DNA of 64,000 nt from Microvirga soli (GTDB lineage Bacteria; Pseudomonadota; Alphaproteobacteria; Rhizobiales; Beijerinckiaceae): assembly GCF_016734765.1 (NCBI RefSeq), contig NZ_JAERQE010000001.1:1-64000 (forward strand). Reading direction: 5' to 3'. Positions 26,464 through 34,406 of this stretch are shown piece after piece. Position numbers and translations under genes: made by a program. Below the pieces are notes generated by a model. The model was not told where the DNA came from. It saw nothing but the letters and a program-made list of their open reading frames with translations, and searched no databases. Each line of letters starts with the position of its first letter. Within the stretch, counting starts at the first letter, position 1.

Positions 26464-27072
26464 ATGGACCTTTTAATGCGCACCAGCCCGGCCTTAGGCC
26501 TGAGTCTTCTGGTCCTGTTCATGGGATCGGCAGGCGCTTTGGGCTCCGATTTTAGGCGACAGGCCAACGCTTCTCCTACGGCATATCAACCGGGCATTCT
26601 GTCGGAATTCCGTTTCGGACTGTCCGCTCAGGATCCGTGGGGCCGTGAAGGGGCTGACGGATCGGCAAACCTGACCGGCGAGATCCTGTTCGACAAGCCT
26701 TTCACCGCATCGGACCTTTTCACCAGCTATTTCATTCCCCGGCCACATATCGGCGGCAGCCTGAACTTCGACGACCGCACCAGCTTCGCCTATGCGGGCC
26801 TGTCGTGGACCATCGACGTCACGCCGAGCATCTTCGTGGAAGGCAGCTTCGGCGGCGCTATCCATAACGGCAAGGATTCCTCGCATCCGCTCTCGGACGG
26901 TCAGGCTGTGGGTTGCTCGCCCCTGTTCCGCGAATCCGGTTCGGTGGGTGTACGGCTGTCCGCCAACTGGAGCGTGTTGGCGACCATCGAGCACCTGTCC
27001 GATGGCGGAACCTGCTCGGATGAGAATAGAGGCTTGACGAATGTCGGCGCGCGGGTTGGGTATTCGTTCTAA
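26464..27072 (+). CDS. acyloxyacyl hydrolase / lipid A 3-O-deacylase (PagL-like)
   Basis: 202-residue outer-membrane beta-barrel of the PagL/acyloxyacyl hydrolase family, which removes the 3-O acyl chain from lipid A. A signal peptide ends near residue 27. The catalytic His-Ser pair is seen as IEHLSDGG (H177, S179), the family HxS motif, and the protein ends in aromatic VGYSF, the usual Bam signal. Two or three cysteines (C151, C184) might pair. A good promoter lies just upstream, and it is followed by the adenosyltransferase gene, so it interrupts the usual twin-TM/adenosyltransferase adjacency. ATG at 26464 or 26476; neither has a strong ribosome site. Confidence 0.85.
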   Translation: MDLLMRTSPALGLSLLVLFMGSAGALGSDFRRQANASPTAYQPGILSEFRFGLSAQDPWGREGADGSANLTGEILFDKPFTASDLFTSYFIPRPHIGGSLNFDDRTSFAYAGLSWTIDVTPSIFVEGSFGGAIHNGKDSSHPLSDGQAVGCSPLFRESGSVGVRLSANWSVLATIEHLSDGGTCSDENRGLTNVGARVGYSF

Positions 27073-27097
27073 CGAGTCCTAACCTGTCGGGCCATTC

Positions 27098-27673
27098 ATG
27101 GTCGTTCTCAACCGCATCTACACCCGCACCGGCGACACCGGCACCACGGCGCTGGCCGCCGGCGGGCGCCGTCCCAAGCACGACCTGCGCATCGAGGCCT
27201 ATGGCACGGTCGACGAGACCAATGCCTGCATCGGGCTGGTCCGCCTTCACACGGCCGGCCACGAGATCGACCCGATGCTGGGCCGCATCCAGAACGACCT
27301 ATTCGATCTCGGCGCCGATCTGGCGACGGTCGAGACCGACAAGCCCCTCCCCTACGAGCCCCTGCGCATCACGCAAGCCCAGGTGGACCGATTGGAGCAG
27401 GAGATCGACCGCCTCAACGGCGAGTTGTCGGTGCTCCGCTCCTTCGTGCTCCCGGGCGGCACGCCCGCCGCCGCAGCGCTGCATCTGGCCCGCACGATCT
27501 GCCGCCGCGCGGAGCGTCATGTGGTCGAGCTCACGGAAAAGCCGGACGAGAAGGTCTCGTCCGAGGCGGTGAAGTACCTGAACCGCCTGTCCGATTTTCT
27601 GTTCGTCGCGTCCCGCTACGTCAACGATAAGGGTGCGCTCGACGTTCTCTGGGTGCCGGGGCAGAACAGGTAG
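27098..27673 (+). CDS. cob(I)yrinic acid a,c-diamide adenosyltransferase, PduO type
   Basis: 191-residue trimeric ATP:cob(I)alamin adenosyltransferase that makes adenosylcobalamin. The N-terminal ATP-binding block RIYTRTGDTGTTAL, the DLRIEAYGTVDETNACIG segment and the C-terminal CRRAERHVVELT and YLNRLSDFLFVASRYVN blocks are diagnostic of the PduO/MMAB class. The length is typical. It is followed by the rhomboid gene after 11 bp and may be co-transcribed with it. Confidence 0.94.
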   Translation: MVVLNRIYTRTGDTGTTALAAGGRRPKHDLRIEAYGTVDETNACIGLVRLHTAGHEIDPMLGRIQNDLFDLGADLATVETDKPLPYEPLRITQAQVDRLEQEIDRLNGELSVLRSFVLPGGTPAAAALHLARTICRRAERHVVELTEKPDEKVSSEAVKYLNRLSDFLFVASRYVNDKGALDVLWVPGQNR

Positions 27674-27684
27674 AAAGCAGCACC

Positions 27685-28392
27685 ATGTTTCTCCCGCTTC
27701 ACGATGGCGTCCCGCTCAAGCACATGAAGACGCCGCTCGCGACGCGGTTTCTGATGGGCCTGTGCATCGTCGCCTACTTCGTCACCTTCCATGCCCCGCC
27801 GGGTCCCGATGCGATGGTGGCCGGCCTGGGCTTCATTCCCTCGGTCCTGTTCGGCACGGAGGTGTTGCCCGAGGGCTATCCCTTCGTGCCGGTGGAATTG
27901 ACCCTCGCCACGAACATCTTCCTGCACGGATCCCTGTTCCACCTGATCGGCAACATGCTGTTCCTGTGGGTGTTCGGCGACAACGTGGAGGATGCCATGG
28001 GGCATCTTCGTTTCGTGGCGTTCTTCCTGCTCTGCGGCACGGCCGCGAGCCTGGCGCACGCCTATATCACCCCGGAGCCGCACCGGCCGCTGATCGGGGC
28101 CTCCGGCGGCGTCTCGGGCGTGGTGGCGGCCTACCTCATCCTCTATCCACGGGTGAAGATCTGGGGCCTTTTCCTGAAGGGCATTCCGCTGCACCTGCCG
28201 GCCTATTGGACCATCGGATTCTGGTTCGCGCTCCAGTTCGCCTCAGCCTTCCTGGGCGGGGACGACAGCGTCGGCTGGTTCGCGCATCTTGGCGGCTTCC
28301 TCGTGGGCGCTATTCTCATCCCCCTCATGCGCCGTCGCTACGATCCCGTGCTCGCCCGCGTCCAGGCGCAGGAACTGCAAGCGCCGCGTTGA
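27685..28392 (+). CDS. rhomboid family intramembrane serine protease
   Basis: 235-residue six-helix rhomboid protease. The catalytic serine is in GASGGVSG (S140) and the histidine partner in the last core helix, WFAHLGGF (H201). The HxxxN oxyanion motif of helix 2 is HLIGN (H86, N90), so it looks active. It is expected in the inner membrane; substrates are unknown. It lies between the cobalamin adenosyltransferase gene and etfBA, a conserved neighbourhood in Hyphomicrobiales. Confidence 0.93.
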   Translation: MFLPLHDGVPLKHMKTPLATRFLMGLCIVAYFVTFHAPPGPDAMVAGLGFIPSVLFGTEVLPEGYPFVPVELTLATNIFLHGSLFHLIGNMLFLWVFGDNVEDAMGHLRFVAFFLLCGTAASLAHAYITPEPHRPLIGASGGVSGVVAAYLILYPRVKIWGLFLKGIPLHLPAYWTIGFWFALQFASAFLGGDDSVGWFAHLGGFLVGAILIPLMRRRYDPVLARVQAQELQAPR

Positions 28393-28437
28393 CAATCGGG
28401 GCCTGGAAGCTACGGTCCCATCCGCCTTTTTCCTATA

Positions 28438-28472
28438 TGTCCGGAGGGCTCATGATCGCTCATATCCGGACA
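28438..28472. promoter_or_regulatory. inverted repeat upstream of etfB
   Basis: TGTCCGGA (28438-28445) and TCCGGACA (28465-28472), perfect 8-bp arms with a 19-base spacer, in the 103-bp gap before etfB. It could be an operator or a leader hairpin. A TTGACA at 28389-28394 lies upstream without a clear -10. Confidence 0.4.
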
Positions 28473-28495
28473 CGACCTTTGGTGAGGACATTCGA

Positions 28496-29245
28496 ATGAA
28501 GCTTCTTGTGTGTGTGAAGCGGGTTGTGGACTACAACGTGAAGATCCGGGTGAAGCCGGACGGCTCCGGCGTGGAACTCGCCAACATCAAGATGTCCATG
28601 AACCCGTTCGACGAGATCGCCGTCGAGGAGGCGGTTCGCCTCAAGGAGCAGGGCAAGGCCACCGAGATCGTCGCCGTGTCCATCGGCCCGCAGCAGGCGG
28701 GCGAGACCATCCGCACCGCGCTCGCCATGGGGGCCGACCGCGGCATCTTGGTCAAGACCGACGCCACCGTGGAGCCGCTCGCCGTCGCCAAGATCCTGGC
28801 CAAGGTGGTGGAGCAGGAAAAGCCCGACCTGATCATCATGGGCAAGCAGGCCATCGACGACGATTCCAACCAGACCGGCCAGATGTTGGCCGCGCTCCTC
28901 GGCTGGCCGCAGGGCACCTTCGCGTTCAAGGTCAATGTGGGGGAGGGCTCCATCGACGTGACCCGCGAGGTCGACGGTGGCCTGCAGACGGTCGGCCTCA
29001 AGCTTCCGGCCATCGTCACCACGGACCTGCGCCTCAACGAGCCGCGCTATGCGTCGCTTCCCAATATCATGAAGGCCAAGAAGAAGCCGCTGGACGAGAC
29101 CAGCCCTGAGACGCTCGGCGTTGATGTGGCCCCGCGCCTGAAGGTCGTGAAGACCGTCGAGCCCGGCGGCCGCAAGGCCGGCGTGAAGGTCGGGTCCGTG
29201 GCCGAACTGGTGCAGAAGCTCAAAGTCGAAGCCGGCGTGCTCTAA
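28496..29245 (+). CDS. etfB: electron transfer flavoprotein subunit beta
   Basis: 249-residue ETF beta subunit, which with EtfA passes electrons from acyl-CoA and other flavoprotein dehydrogenases to ETF-ubiquinone oxidoreductase. It starts [20 protein letters not shown] and carries the AMP-binding [15 protein letters not shown] and the recognition-loop region [15 protein letters not shown] near residue 190. etfA follows after 13 bp. The ATG at 28496 gives the family N-terminus; in-frame upstream sequence belongs to the end of the rhomboid region. Confidence 0.96.
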   Translation: MKLLVCVKRVVDYNVKIRVKPDGSGVELANIKMSMNPFDEIAVEEAVRLKEQGKATEIVAVSIGPQQAGETIRTALAMGADRGILVKTDATVEPLAVAKILAKVVEQEKPDLIIMGKQAIDDDSNQTGQMLAALLGWPQGTFAFKVNVGEGSIDVTREVDGGLQTVGLKLPAIVTTDLRLNEPRYASLPNIMKAKKKPLDETSPETLGVDVAPRLKVVKTVEPGGRKAGVKVGSVAELVQKLKVEAGVL

Positions 29246-29258
29246 GGAGAAGACCAAC

Positions 29259-30206
29259 ATGACCACTCTTCTGATCGCCGAGCACGACAACGCTCACCTG
29301 AAGGACGCCACCCACAAGGCGCTCTCCGCCGCCCAAGCGCTTGGCGCTCCCGTGCATGTGCTGGTCGCCGGTGCGAACGCCCAGGCGGCGGCTGAGGCGG
29401 CCGCGAAGCTCGCGGGCGTGGAGAAGGTGCTGCTGGCAGATAACGCCGCTTACGAGCACCAGCTCGCCGAGCCGACCGCCGCGCTCATCGTGTCGCTGGC
29501 CGGCTCCTACGATGCCCTGGTGGCGCCCGCCACCAGCAAGGGCAAGAACGTGATGCCGCGCGTCGCTGCGCTCCTCGACGTGATGCAGGTCTCCGACATC
29601 ATCAAGGTCGTGTCGCCCGACACCTTCGAGCGGCCGATCTATGCCGGCAACGCAATTCAGACCGTGCAGGCCACAGACGCCAAGAAGGTGATCACCGTAC
29701 GCACCGCCGCCTTCCAGGCTGCGGCTGGCGAGGGCGGCTCCGCCGCCATCGAGACGGTGAACGCAGCCGAGGATTCGGGCCTGTCGAGCTTCAAGGGCGA
29801 GGAGATCGCCCAGAACGACCGGCCGGAGCTGACCTCGGCGAAGATCATCATCTCCGGCGGCCGCTCGCTCGGCTCGGCCGACGCTTTCAAGCAGTATATC
29901 GAGCCGATCGCCGACAAGCTCGGGGCTGCCATGGGAGCCTCCCGCGCGGCTGTGGATGCGGGCTATGCGCCCAACGACTGGCAGGTGGGCCAGACCGGCA
30001 AGGTGGTGGCGCCCGACCTCTACATCGCGGTGGGCATTTCAGGCGCCATTCAGCACCTGGCCGGTATGAAGGATTCCAAGGTGATCGTGGCGATCAACAA
30101 GGACGAGGAGGCTCCGATCTTCCAGGTGGCCGATTATGGCCTTGTGGGCGACCTCTTCACCATCCTCCCCGAACTCAAGGAGGAGTTGACCAAAGGCGGT
30201 CAATAA
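29259..30206 (+). CDS. etfA: electron transfer flavoprotein subunit alpha
   Basis: 315-residue ETF alpha subunit that binds FAD through its C-terminal half: SGGRSLGSADAFK, GYAPNDWQVGQTGKVVAPDLYIAVGISGAIQHLAGM and the terminal IFQVADYGLVGDLF are all present. It follows etfB in the same operon with a good ribosome site (AAGGAGA). The 3-hydroxybutyryl-CoA dehydrogenase gene follows, consistent with fatty acid or polyhydroxybutyrate metabolism. Confidence 0.96.
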   Translation: MTTLLIAEHDNAHLKDATHKALSAAQALGAPVHVLVAGANAQAAAEAAAKLAGVEKVLLADNAAYEHQLAEPTAALIVSLAGSYDALVAPATSKGKNVMPRVAALLDVMQVSDIIKVVSPDTFERPIYAGNAIQTVQATDAKKVITVRTAAFQAAAGEGGSAAIETVNAAEDSGLSSFKGEEIAQNDRPELTSAKIIISGGRSLGSADAFKQYIEPIADKLGAAMGASRAAVDAGYAPNDWQVGQTGKVVAPDLYIAVGISGAIQHLAGMKDSKVIVAINKDEEAPIFQVADYGLVGDLFTILPELKEELTKGGQ

Positions 30207-30225
30207 GGTCAGGAATAGTGACGGA

Positions 30226-30246
30226 CCGGGCGGAACCTCCGCCCGG
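30226..30246 (+). other. hairpin between etfA and hbd
   Basis: Perfect stem CCGGGCGG / CCGCCCGG with a 5-base loop, 20 bp after the etfA stop. No T run follows, so it is more likely a message-stabilising or attenuating hairpin than a terminator. Confidence 0.5.
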
Positions 30247-30279
30247 CCGGTTTGACGGTTGGATGCAGGCAGCAGATCG

Positions 30280-31161
30280 ATGGGCATTGAGATCAAAACG
30301 GTTGGCGTGATCGGCGCGGGTCAGATGGGGAGTGGCATCGCTCATGTCTGTTCGCTTGCAGGTTTCAACGTCCGGCTCAACGATCTCTCGGAAGATCGGA
30401 TCAATACCGGTCTGGCCACGATCAACGGCAACATGGCCAGGAAGGTCTCCAAGGGGACCATCACCGAGTCCGACCGGCAGGAAGCGCTTGAGCGCATCAA
30501 GCCCGCCCGCACCTATGACGATCTGGGCGCCTGCGACATCGTCATCGAGGCCGCGACCGAGAACGAGGAGGTGAAGCGCAAGATCTTCACCAATCTCTGC
30601 CCGTCGCTCCGGCCCGACGCGATGGTGGCCACGAACACCTCGTCCATCTCCATCACAAGGCTCGCAGCCGCGACGGATCGGCCCGAGAAGTTCATCGGCA
30701 TTCATTTCATGAACCCGGTGCCGGTGATGCAGCTCGTCGAGCTGATCCGCGGCATCGCCACCGACGACGCGACCTACGAATCCTCCAAGGAATTCATCGC
30801 CAAGCTTGGTAAGACCTCGACGGCCGCCGAGGACTTCCCGGCCTTCATCGTCAACCGCATCCTGCTGCCGATGATCAACGAGGCGATCTACACCCTCTAC
30901 GAGGGCGTGGGCTCCGTGGAGGCCATCGACACGGCCATGCGGCTCGGCGCCAACCATCCCATGGGCCCGCTCCAGCTCGCCGATTTCATTGGCCTCGACA
31001 CCTGCCTGTCGATCATGCAGGTGCTGCACGAGGGCCTGGCCGATTCCAAGTACCGCCCCTGCCCGCTTCTGGTGAAGTATGTCGAGGCTGGCTGGCTCGG
31101 CCGGAAGACCAAGCGCGGCTTCTACGATTATCGCGGCGAAAAGCCGGTTCCGACCCGCTAA
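30280..31161 (+). CDS. 3-hydroxybutyryl-CoA dehydrogenase
   Basis: 293-residue NAD-dependent 3-hydroxyacyl-CoA dehydrogenase (often named hbdA or paaH). The Rossmann site is VGVIGAGQMGSGIAHV, the catalytic His is in IGIHFMNPVPVMQLVE and the Glu lies shortly after; the C-terminal helical domain with FIVNRILLPMINEAI and the ending GRKTKRGFYDY are typical. The ATG at 30280 is preferred over 30259 by the family N-terminus. Co-directional with etfBA, it fits beta-oxidation or acetoacetyl-CoA metabolism. Confidence 0.93.
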   Translation: MGIEIKTVGVIGAGQMGSGIAHVCSLAGFNVRLNDLSEDRINTGLATINGNMARKVSKGTITESDRQEALERIKPARTYDDLGACDIVIEAATENEEVKRKIFTNLCPSLRPDAMVATNTSSISITRLAAATDRPEKFIGIHFMNPVPVMQLVELIRGIATDDATYESSKEFIAKLGKTSTAAEDFPAFIVNRILLPMINEAIYTLYEGVGSVEAIDTAMRLGANHPMGPLQLADFIGLDTCLSIMQVLHEGLADSKYRPCPLLVKYVEAGWLGRKTKRGFYDYRGEKPVPTR

Positions 31162-31182
31162 GGCGAGCCTCCCGGATGCGCG

Positions 31183-31701
31183 TCAGAGCAGGCGCCGGAA
31201 TGCATCCGTAAAGAAATACACGCCGAAGCTCCACAGCCCCGCCCATAGGGCTGCCCCAAGGGCGTTCGCCACGACGAAATGGTGCCATGGCATCCCGACG
31301 GATCCGGCGATCACGCCGTTGAGCTGCCGAAGGACCACGATGAAGCGCGCGGTGAGCACCATGAGAAAGCCTCTGGTCTGCGCCATCGCTTCAAGCCGCG
31401 CCAGGCGCTCCGGGGTCAGCTTCACCGACGGACCGAAACGCTTCAGCAGACGGCGCCCGCCGAACCGGCCGATGAGATAGCCCGTGCTGTCCCCGAGCAC
31501 GGCTCCGGTCCAGGCGGCCAGGAACACGTGCCCGACCTCCAGATCACCCCGGACGGCCAACAGAGAAGCGGCGATCAGGGCGCTTTCTCCCGGGAGCGGA
31601 ACACCGAAGGATTCGAAGTAGAGGATGACCAGCAGGGCCCACGCACCGTAGGCCGCAATCGCCGGCTCGATCCAGGCTAGACCGTGCTGCAGCAGGTTCA
31701 T
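31183..31701 (-). CDS. DedA family membrane protein
   Basis: 172-residue DedA/VTT-domain inner-membrane protein; members act as undecaprenyl-phosphate or phospholipid flippases. The signature FESFGVPLPGES near residues 24-35 and the GDSTGYLIGRFGGRRLLKRFG and ARFIVVLRQLNGVIAGSVGMP blocks are clear. There are about five hydrophobic segments. Start 31701 gives the usual short N-terminus; an upstream ATG at 31800 would add 33 implausible residues. It converges on hbd and is divergent from the HNH gene. Confidence 0.9.
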   Translation of the reverse strand: MNLLQHGLAWIEPAIAAYGAWALLVILYFESFGVPLPGESALIAASLLAVRGDLEVGHVFLAAWTGAVLGDSTGYLIGRFGGRRLLKRFGPSVKLTPERLARLEAMAQTRGFLMVLTARFIVVLRQLNGVIAGSVGMPWHHFVVANALGAALWAGLWSFGVYFFTDAFRRLL

Positions 31702-31795
31702 CGACGCTCCAAGGGAAGAACGAGCCCCAGGATCATACCATTGGTCAAGGCCAGCGCTTCCTGTGGGTGCGTCACAGACGTTCGAGCCTTTGATC

Positions 31796-31823
31796 TTCAC
31801 AACAGCGTCACACTGCCTATAGT
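31796..31823 (+). promoter_or_regulatory. possible promoter for the HNH gene
   Basis: TTCACA, 16-base spacer, TATAGT, ending 46 bases before the GTG start at 31870. Confidence 0.35.
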
Positions 31824-31869
31824 CTACTCACACGGGATATGACTCTTCTCTTTCCCAAGGGGAGGTGCG

Positions 31870-32439
31870 GTGACGATACACGTCCAGCCTGTTGTGCGAC
31901 CGGAGGCCTGCCCGGCCCTCGTTCTCAATGCCGATTACCGGCCCTTGAGCTATTACCCCTTGTCCATCTGGTGCTGGCAGGATGCGATCAAGGCGGTCTT
32001 CCTCGACCGGGTCAACATCGTGTCGGAATACGACAAGGTCGTGCGAAGTCCGACCTTTGAGTTTCGTCTTCCCTCGGTCATCTCCCTCAAGACCTACGTC
32101 AAGCCGTCACGGCACCCAGCCTTCACCCGCTTCAACGTCTTCCTGCGCGACCGCTTCAGCTGCCAGTATTGCGGCATTCGTGAGGACCTCACCTTCGATC
32201 ACGTCATTCCCCGCTCGAAGGGCGGGCAGACCACCTGGGAAAATGTCGTCGCGGCCTGCGCGCCCTGCAACCTCAGGAAAGGGGACAAGCTGCCCCGCGA
32301 GGTGGAGATGTGGCCGAGACAGAGCCCCTTCGCTCCCACGATCCACGACCTCCATTCGAACGGCCGCCTCTTCCCGCCGAACTATCTCCACGACAGCTGG
32401 ATGGACTATCTCTACTGGGACAGCGAGCTGGAGCCGTGA
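31870..32439 (+). CDS. HNH endonuclease
   Basis: 189-residue HNH nuclease-fold protein. The HNH core is in the C-terminal half: CQYCG (first zinc knuckle), LTFDHVIPRSKGG with the catalytic histidine, WENVVAACAPCNLRKGDK with the Asn, Cys and second knuckle. The N-terminal 90 residues include LNADYRPLSYYPLSIWCWQDAI, widely conserved in alphaproteobacteria. The GTG start is set by GGGGAGG directly upstream. The chromosomal role is unknown; there is no adjacent methylase, so a classical restriction system is unlikely. Confidence 0.9.
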   Translation: MTIHVQPVVRPEACPALVLNADYRPLSYYPLSIWCWQDAIKAVFLDRVNIVSEYDKVVRSPTFEFRLPSVISLKTYVKPSRHPAFTRFNVFLRDRFSCQYCGIREDLTFDHVIPRSKGGQTTWENVVAACAPCNLRKGDKLPREVEMWPRQSPFAPTIHDLHSNGRLFPPNYLHDSWMDYLYWDSELEP

Positions 32440-32450
32440 GATTCCGGCCG

Positions 32451-32951
32451 TCAGCGGCCTAGCAGGAAGCCCTTGCCAGCCGCCGCCCTGGCGGCGAAAC
32501 CCGCAAGCGCGAGCGAGATCAGCACGTTCCATCCCGCGAGCGACAGGCCGAGAAAGCGCCACGCGGCTTCCGTGCAGCTGACCACGCGGGTGCTCTGGAG
32601 CTGGTTCAGGAAATCCCCCACATTGCCCGCGCCCTGGCCTGCCCCGCCCCCGCAATCGCTGGGACCCGCGAAGAAGCCCCATTCAACTCCGGAATGATAG
32701 GCGCCGAGCCCGGCGCTCACCACGAAAACCAGGGCGAGAAGCCACAGACCGGCCCGCGTCCAGCGCGGCGGCAGGAGCGCCGCCGCAAACCCGAGCGGAA
32801 TGGCCACATAGTAGGGATTGCGCTGAATGAGACAGAGCTTGCAGGGCACGTAGCCGAACACATGCTCGAACACGAGCGCCCCGCCGATTGTGGCCGCCGC
32901 GCCTAAAGCGACAGCCAAGGCGGCTTGGCGCATGGAGAGAGCAAGGCGCAT
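32451..32951 (-). CDS. dsbB: disulfide bond formation protein B
   Basis: 166-residue four-helix inner-membrane protein of the DsbB family, reoxidising DsbA with quinone. The two redox pairs are visible: C37/C40 in VPCKLCLIQR and C100/C126 in PSDCGGG and VVSCTEA. Length and hydrophobic pattern match. It lies 11 bp downstream of the YqaA-type gene on the same strand, probably one transcript. No dsbA is in the window. Confidence 0.9.
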   Translation of the reverse strand: MRLALSMRQAALAVALGAAATIGGALVFEHVFGYVPCKLCLIQRNPYYVAIPLGFAAALLPPRWTRAGLWLLALVFVVSAGLGAYHSGVEWGFFAGPSDCGGGAGQGAGNVGDFLNQLQSTRVVSCTEAAWRFLGLSLAGWNVLISLALAGFAARAAAGKGFLLGR

Positions 32952-32962
32952 CGATCCTCTCC

Positions 32963-33544
32963 TCAGAACAGATAGCGGAACGCCACGAAGCCGCCGACAA
33001 GGGCGGCGATCCCTAACCCCGCCACCAGGTTGAAGTTGTTGTCGATGATCGCCTTGATGCGCGGTCCGAACTGGCTCATCAGCAGGGCCACCAGGAAGAA
33101 CCTGGCGCCGCGGGTCAGAATCGACAGCGCAATGAACCAGCCCAGGTGATAGCCCGCGAAGCCCGACGTGATGGTCACGAGCTTGTAGGGGATCGGGGTC
33201 AGCCCCTTCAGCAGGATCACCCAGTGGCCGTAATCGGCATAAGCATGCCGGAACGTCTCCGCCCCCTCGCCGAGGCCATAGAGTTGGAAGAGCCACGCGC
33301 CGACGGAATCGTAGAGCCCCAGGCCGATGAAATAGCCCAGGATGCCGCCCAGGACCGACGCAATCGTGCAGATCAGGGCGTAGGACCAGGCTTTGTCCGG
33401 CCGCGCCAGCATCATGGGCACGAGCATCACGTCCGGCGGAACCGGGAAGAAGGAGCTTTCCGCGAAGGACACGGCCGCCAGCGCATAGGGGGCCGAGGGC
33501 CGCGCCGCGAGGGAGAGGGTCCAATCGTAGAGACGTCTGAGCAT
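32963..33544 (-). CDS. YqaA family VTT-domain membrane protein
   Basis: 193-residue membrane protein of the SNARE-associated/VTT superfamily (YqaA or DedA-like). It has FAESSFFPVPPDVMLVPM near residues 28-45, GILGYFIGLGLYDSVG, and GLTPIPYKLVTITSGFAGY, typical of the YqaA branch, and about five hydrophobic helices. It is the second VTT protein within 2.5 kb. The start at 33544 gives MLRRLYDWTLSLAARP. It is linked to dsbB. Confidence 0.9.
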   Translation of the reverse strand: MLRRLYDWTLSLAARPSAPYALAAVSFAESSFFPVPPDVMLVPMMLARPDKAWSYALICTIASVLGGILGYFIGLGLYDSVGAWLFQLYGLGEGAETFRHAYADYGHWVILLKGLTPIPYKLVTITSGFAGYHLGWFIALSILTRGARFFLVALLMSQFGPRIKAIIDNNFNLVAGLGIAALVGGFVAFRYLF

Positions 33545-33691
33545 AAGGATCCGACCGGGTTGAGGGGCTTGACGCGCCCCGCGCCCTTTGAGCACAAGGC
33601 GCCCGGAAAGGCGAGAGGCCGGCTGTGCGGCGTCCCTTCACATCTGGCACATTGACCAGCCTTCATGCCTCATGGTACGTCGCAGGTCCTT

Positions 33692-33776
33692 GCCCCTGTG
33701 GCGGAATTGGTAGACGCGCTCGACTCAAAATCGAGTTCCGCAAGGAGTGCTGGTTCGATCCCGGCCAGGGGCACCA
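33692..33776 (+). tRNA. tRNA-Leu (anticodon CAA)
   Basis: 85-base class II tRNA. Acceptor GCCCCTG pairs with CAGGGGC at 33766-33772, discriminator A, and CCA is encoded. The anticodon stem CTCGA/TCGAG encloses CTCAAAA, giving CAA, which reads UUG. A long variable arm and TTCGATC T-loop are present. A weak TTGACC lies 40 bases upstream. Confidence 0.95.
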
Positions 33777-34066
33777 TCCCTTTTGTGATGGTACGACGGA
33801 AAGCCGAAGAACATTCAAAAAATCCGATGGTTTTGACGGCCTCCGCTTCACGGAGCTGCGCTTGGCTGACTGCATCGCCGCCTCAACGGATTATCGCTTT
33901 CGAGCTACCTCATCTTCCACATTGCATAGCTGACTGCGTTTGGAACAAATGCGCCCGGGCCGGGGACACCGATGCGGATGGGACTTGAGGCAGCCTGTGG
34001 ACAGGTGCTTCGAGGCGATCACGCCGCATCGCGGATCAGATCAATGCAAGCCGGGAGGGGCATGTC
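33777..34066. other. intergenic region after tRNA-Leu
   Basis: About 290 bp without a recognised gene. The 3' end of a tRNA gene is a common integration site, but no integrase, repeat of the tRNA end or element boundary was seen downstream. Confidence 0.4.
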
Positions 34067-34267
34067 ATGGAATGTGAAATCGAAGCCGTCGCGCGTGCGC
34101 TGTATTCTGCCGAAGATGATGCTCAGGTGTGGGAGCGTGAGCCGGAGACCGTCAGGCAGGAATTCCGTGAGCTTGCAGAGGTCGCCATAACGCTCCTTGC
34201 GCAGCAGCGCAGGCAAGAGCGCTACGACAGGCAGGCCCTCGCCTTTCCTTTTCCCTATGCTGCGTAA
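34067..34267 (+). CDS. small hypothetical protein, 66 aa
   Basis: 66 residues, helical and charged: it opens MECEIEAVARALYSAEDDAQVW, resembling small rhizobial proteins of unknown function with an ARALYEAED-type N-terminus. GGGAGGGG lies 10 bp upstream of the ATG, a good ribosome site. No signal peptide or membrane segment. Function unknown. A hairpin follows at 34344. Confidence 0.6.
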   Translation: MECEIEAVARALYSAEDDAQVWEREPETVRQEFRELAEVAITLLAQQRRQERYDRQALAFPFPYAA

Positions 34268-34343
34268 GCTCTCGCGGCCATTCCGCTCGATTGCCTCCGG
34301 CACCTGATACAAGCAGGCCCCATAAGAGGTTTCGCCATGAGAA

Positions 34344-34371
34344 CGCCCGCGGCTCACCTTGAGCTGCGGGC
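34344..34371. terminator. hairpin between the 66-aa gene and the DUF1236 gene
   Basis: GCCCGCGGCTCA / GAGCTGCGGGC stem with one mismatch and a 4-base loop, followed on the plus strand by GCTTCGTTT. It probably ends one or both convergent transcripts. Confidence 0.55.
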
Positions 34372-34406
34372 GCTTCGTTTCAGAAGAATCCTTGCCGTGC
34401 TGTCGA

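Noticed and set aside
33692-34066. Possible genomic island attachment site at the tRNA-Leu 3' end
   Set aside because: No integrase and no direct repeat of the tRNA end were found in the window; the following genes look native.
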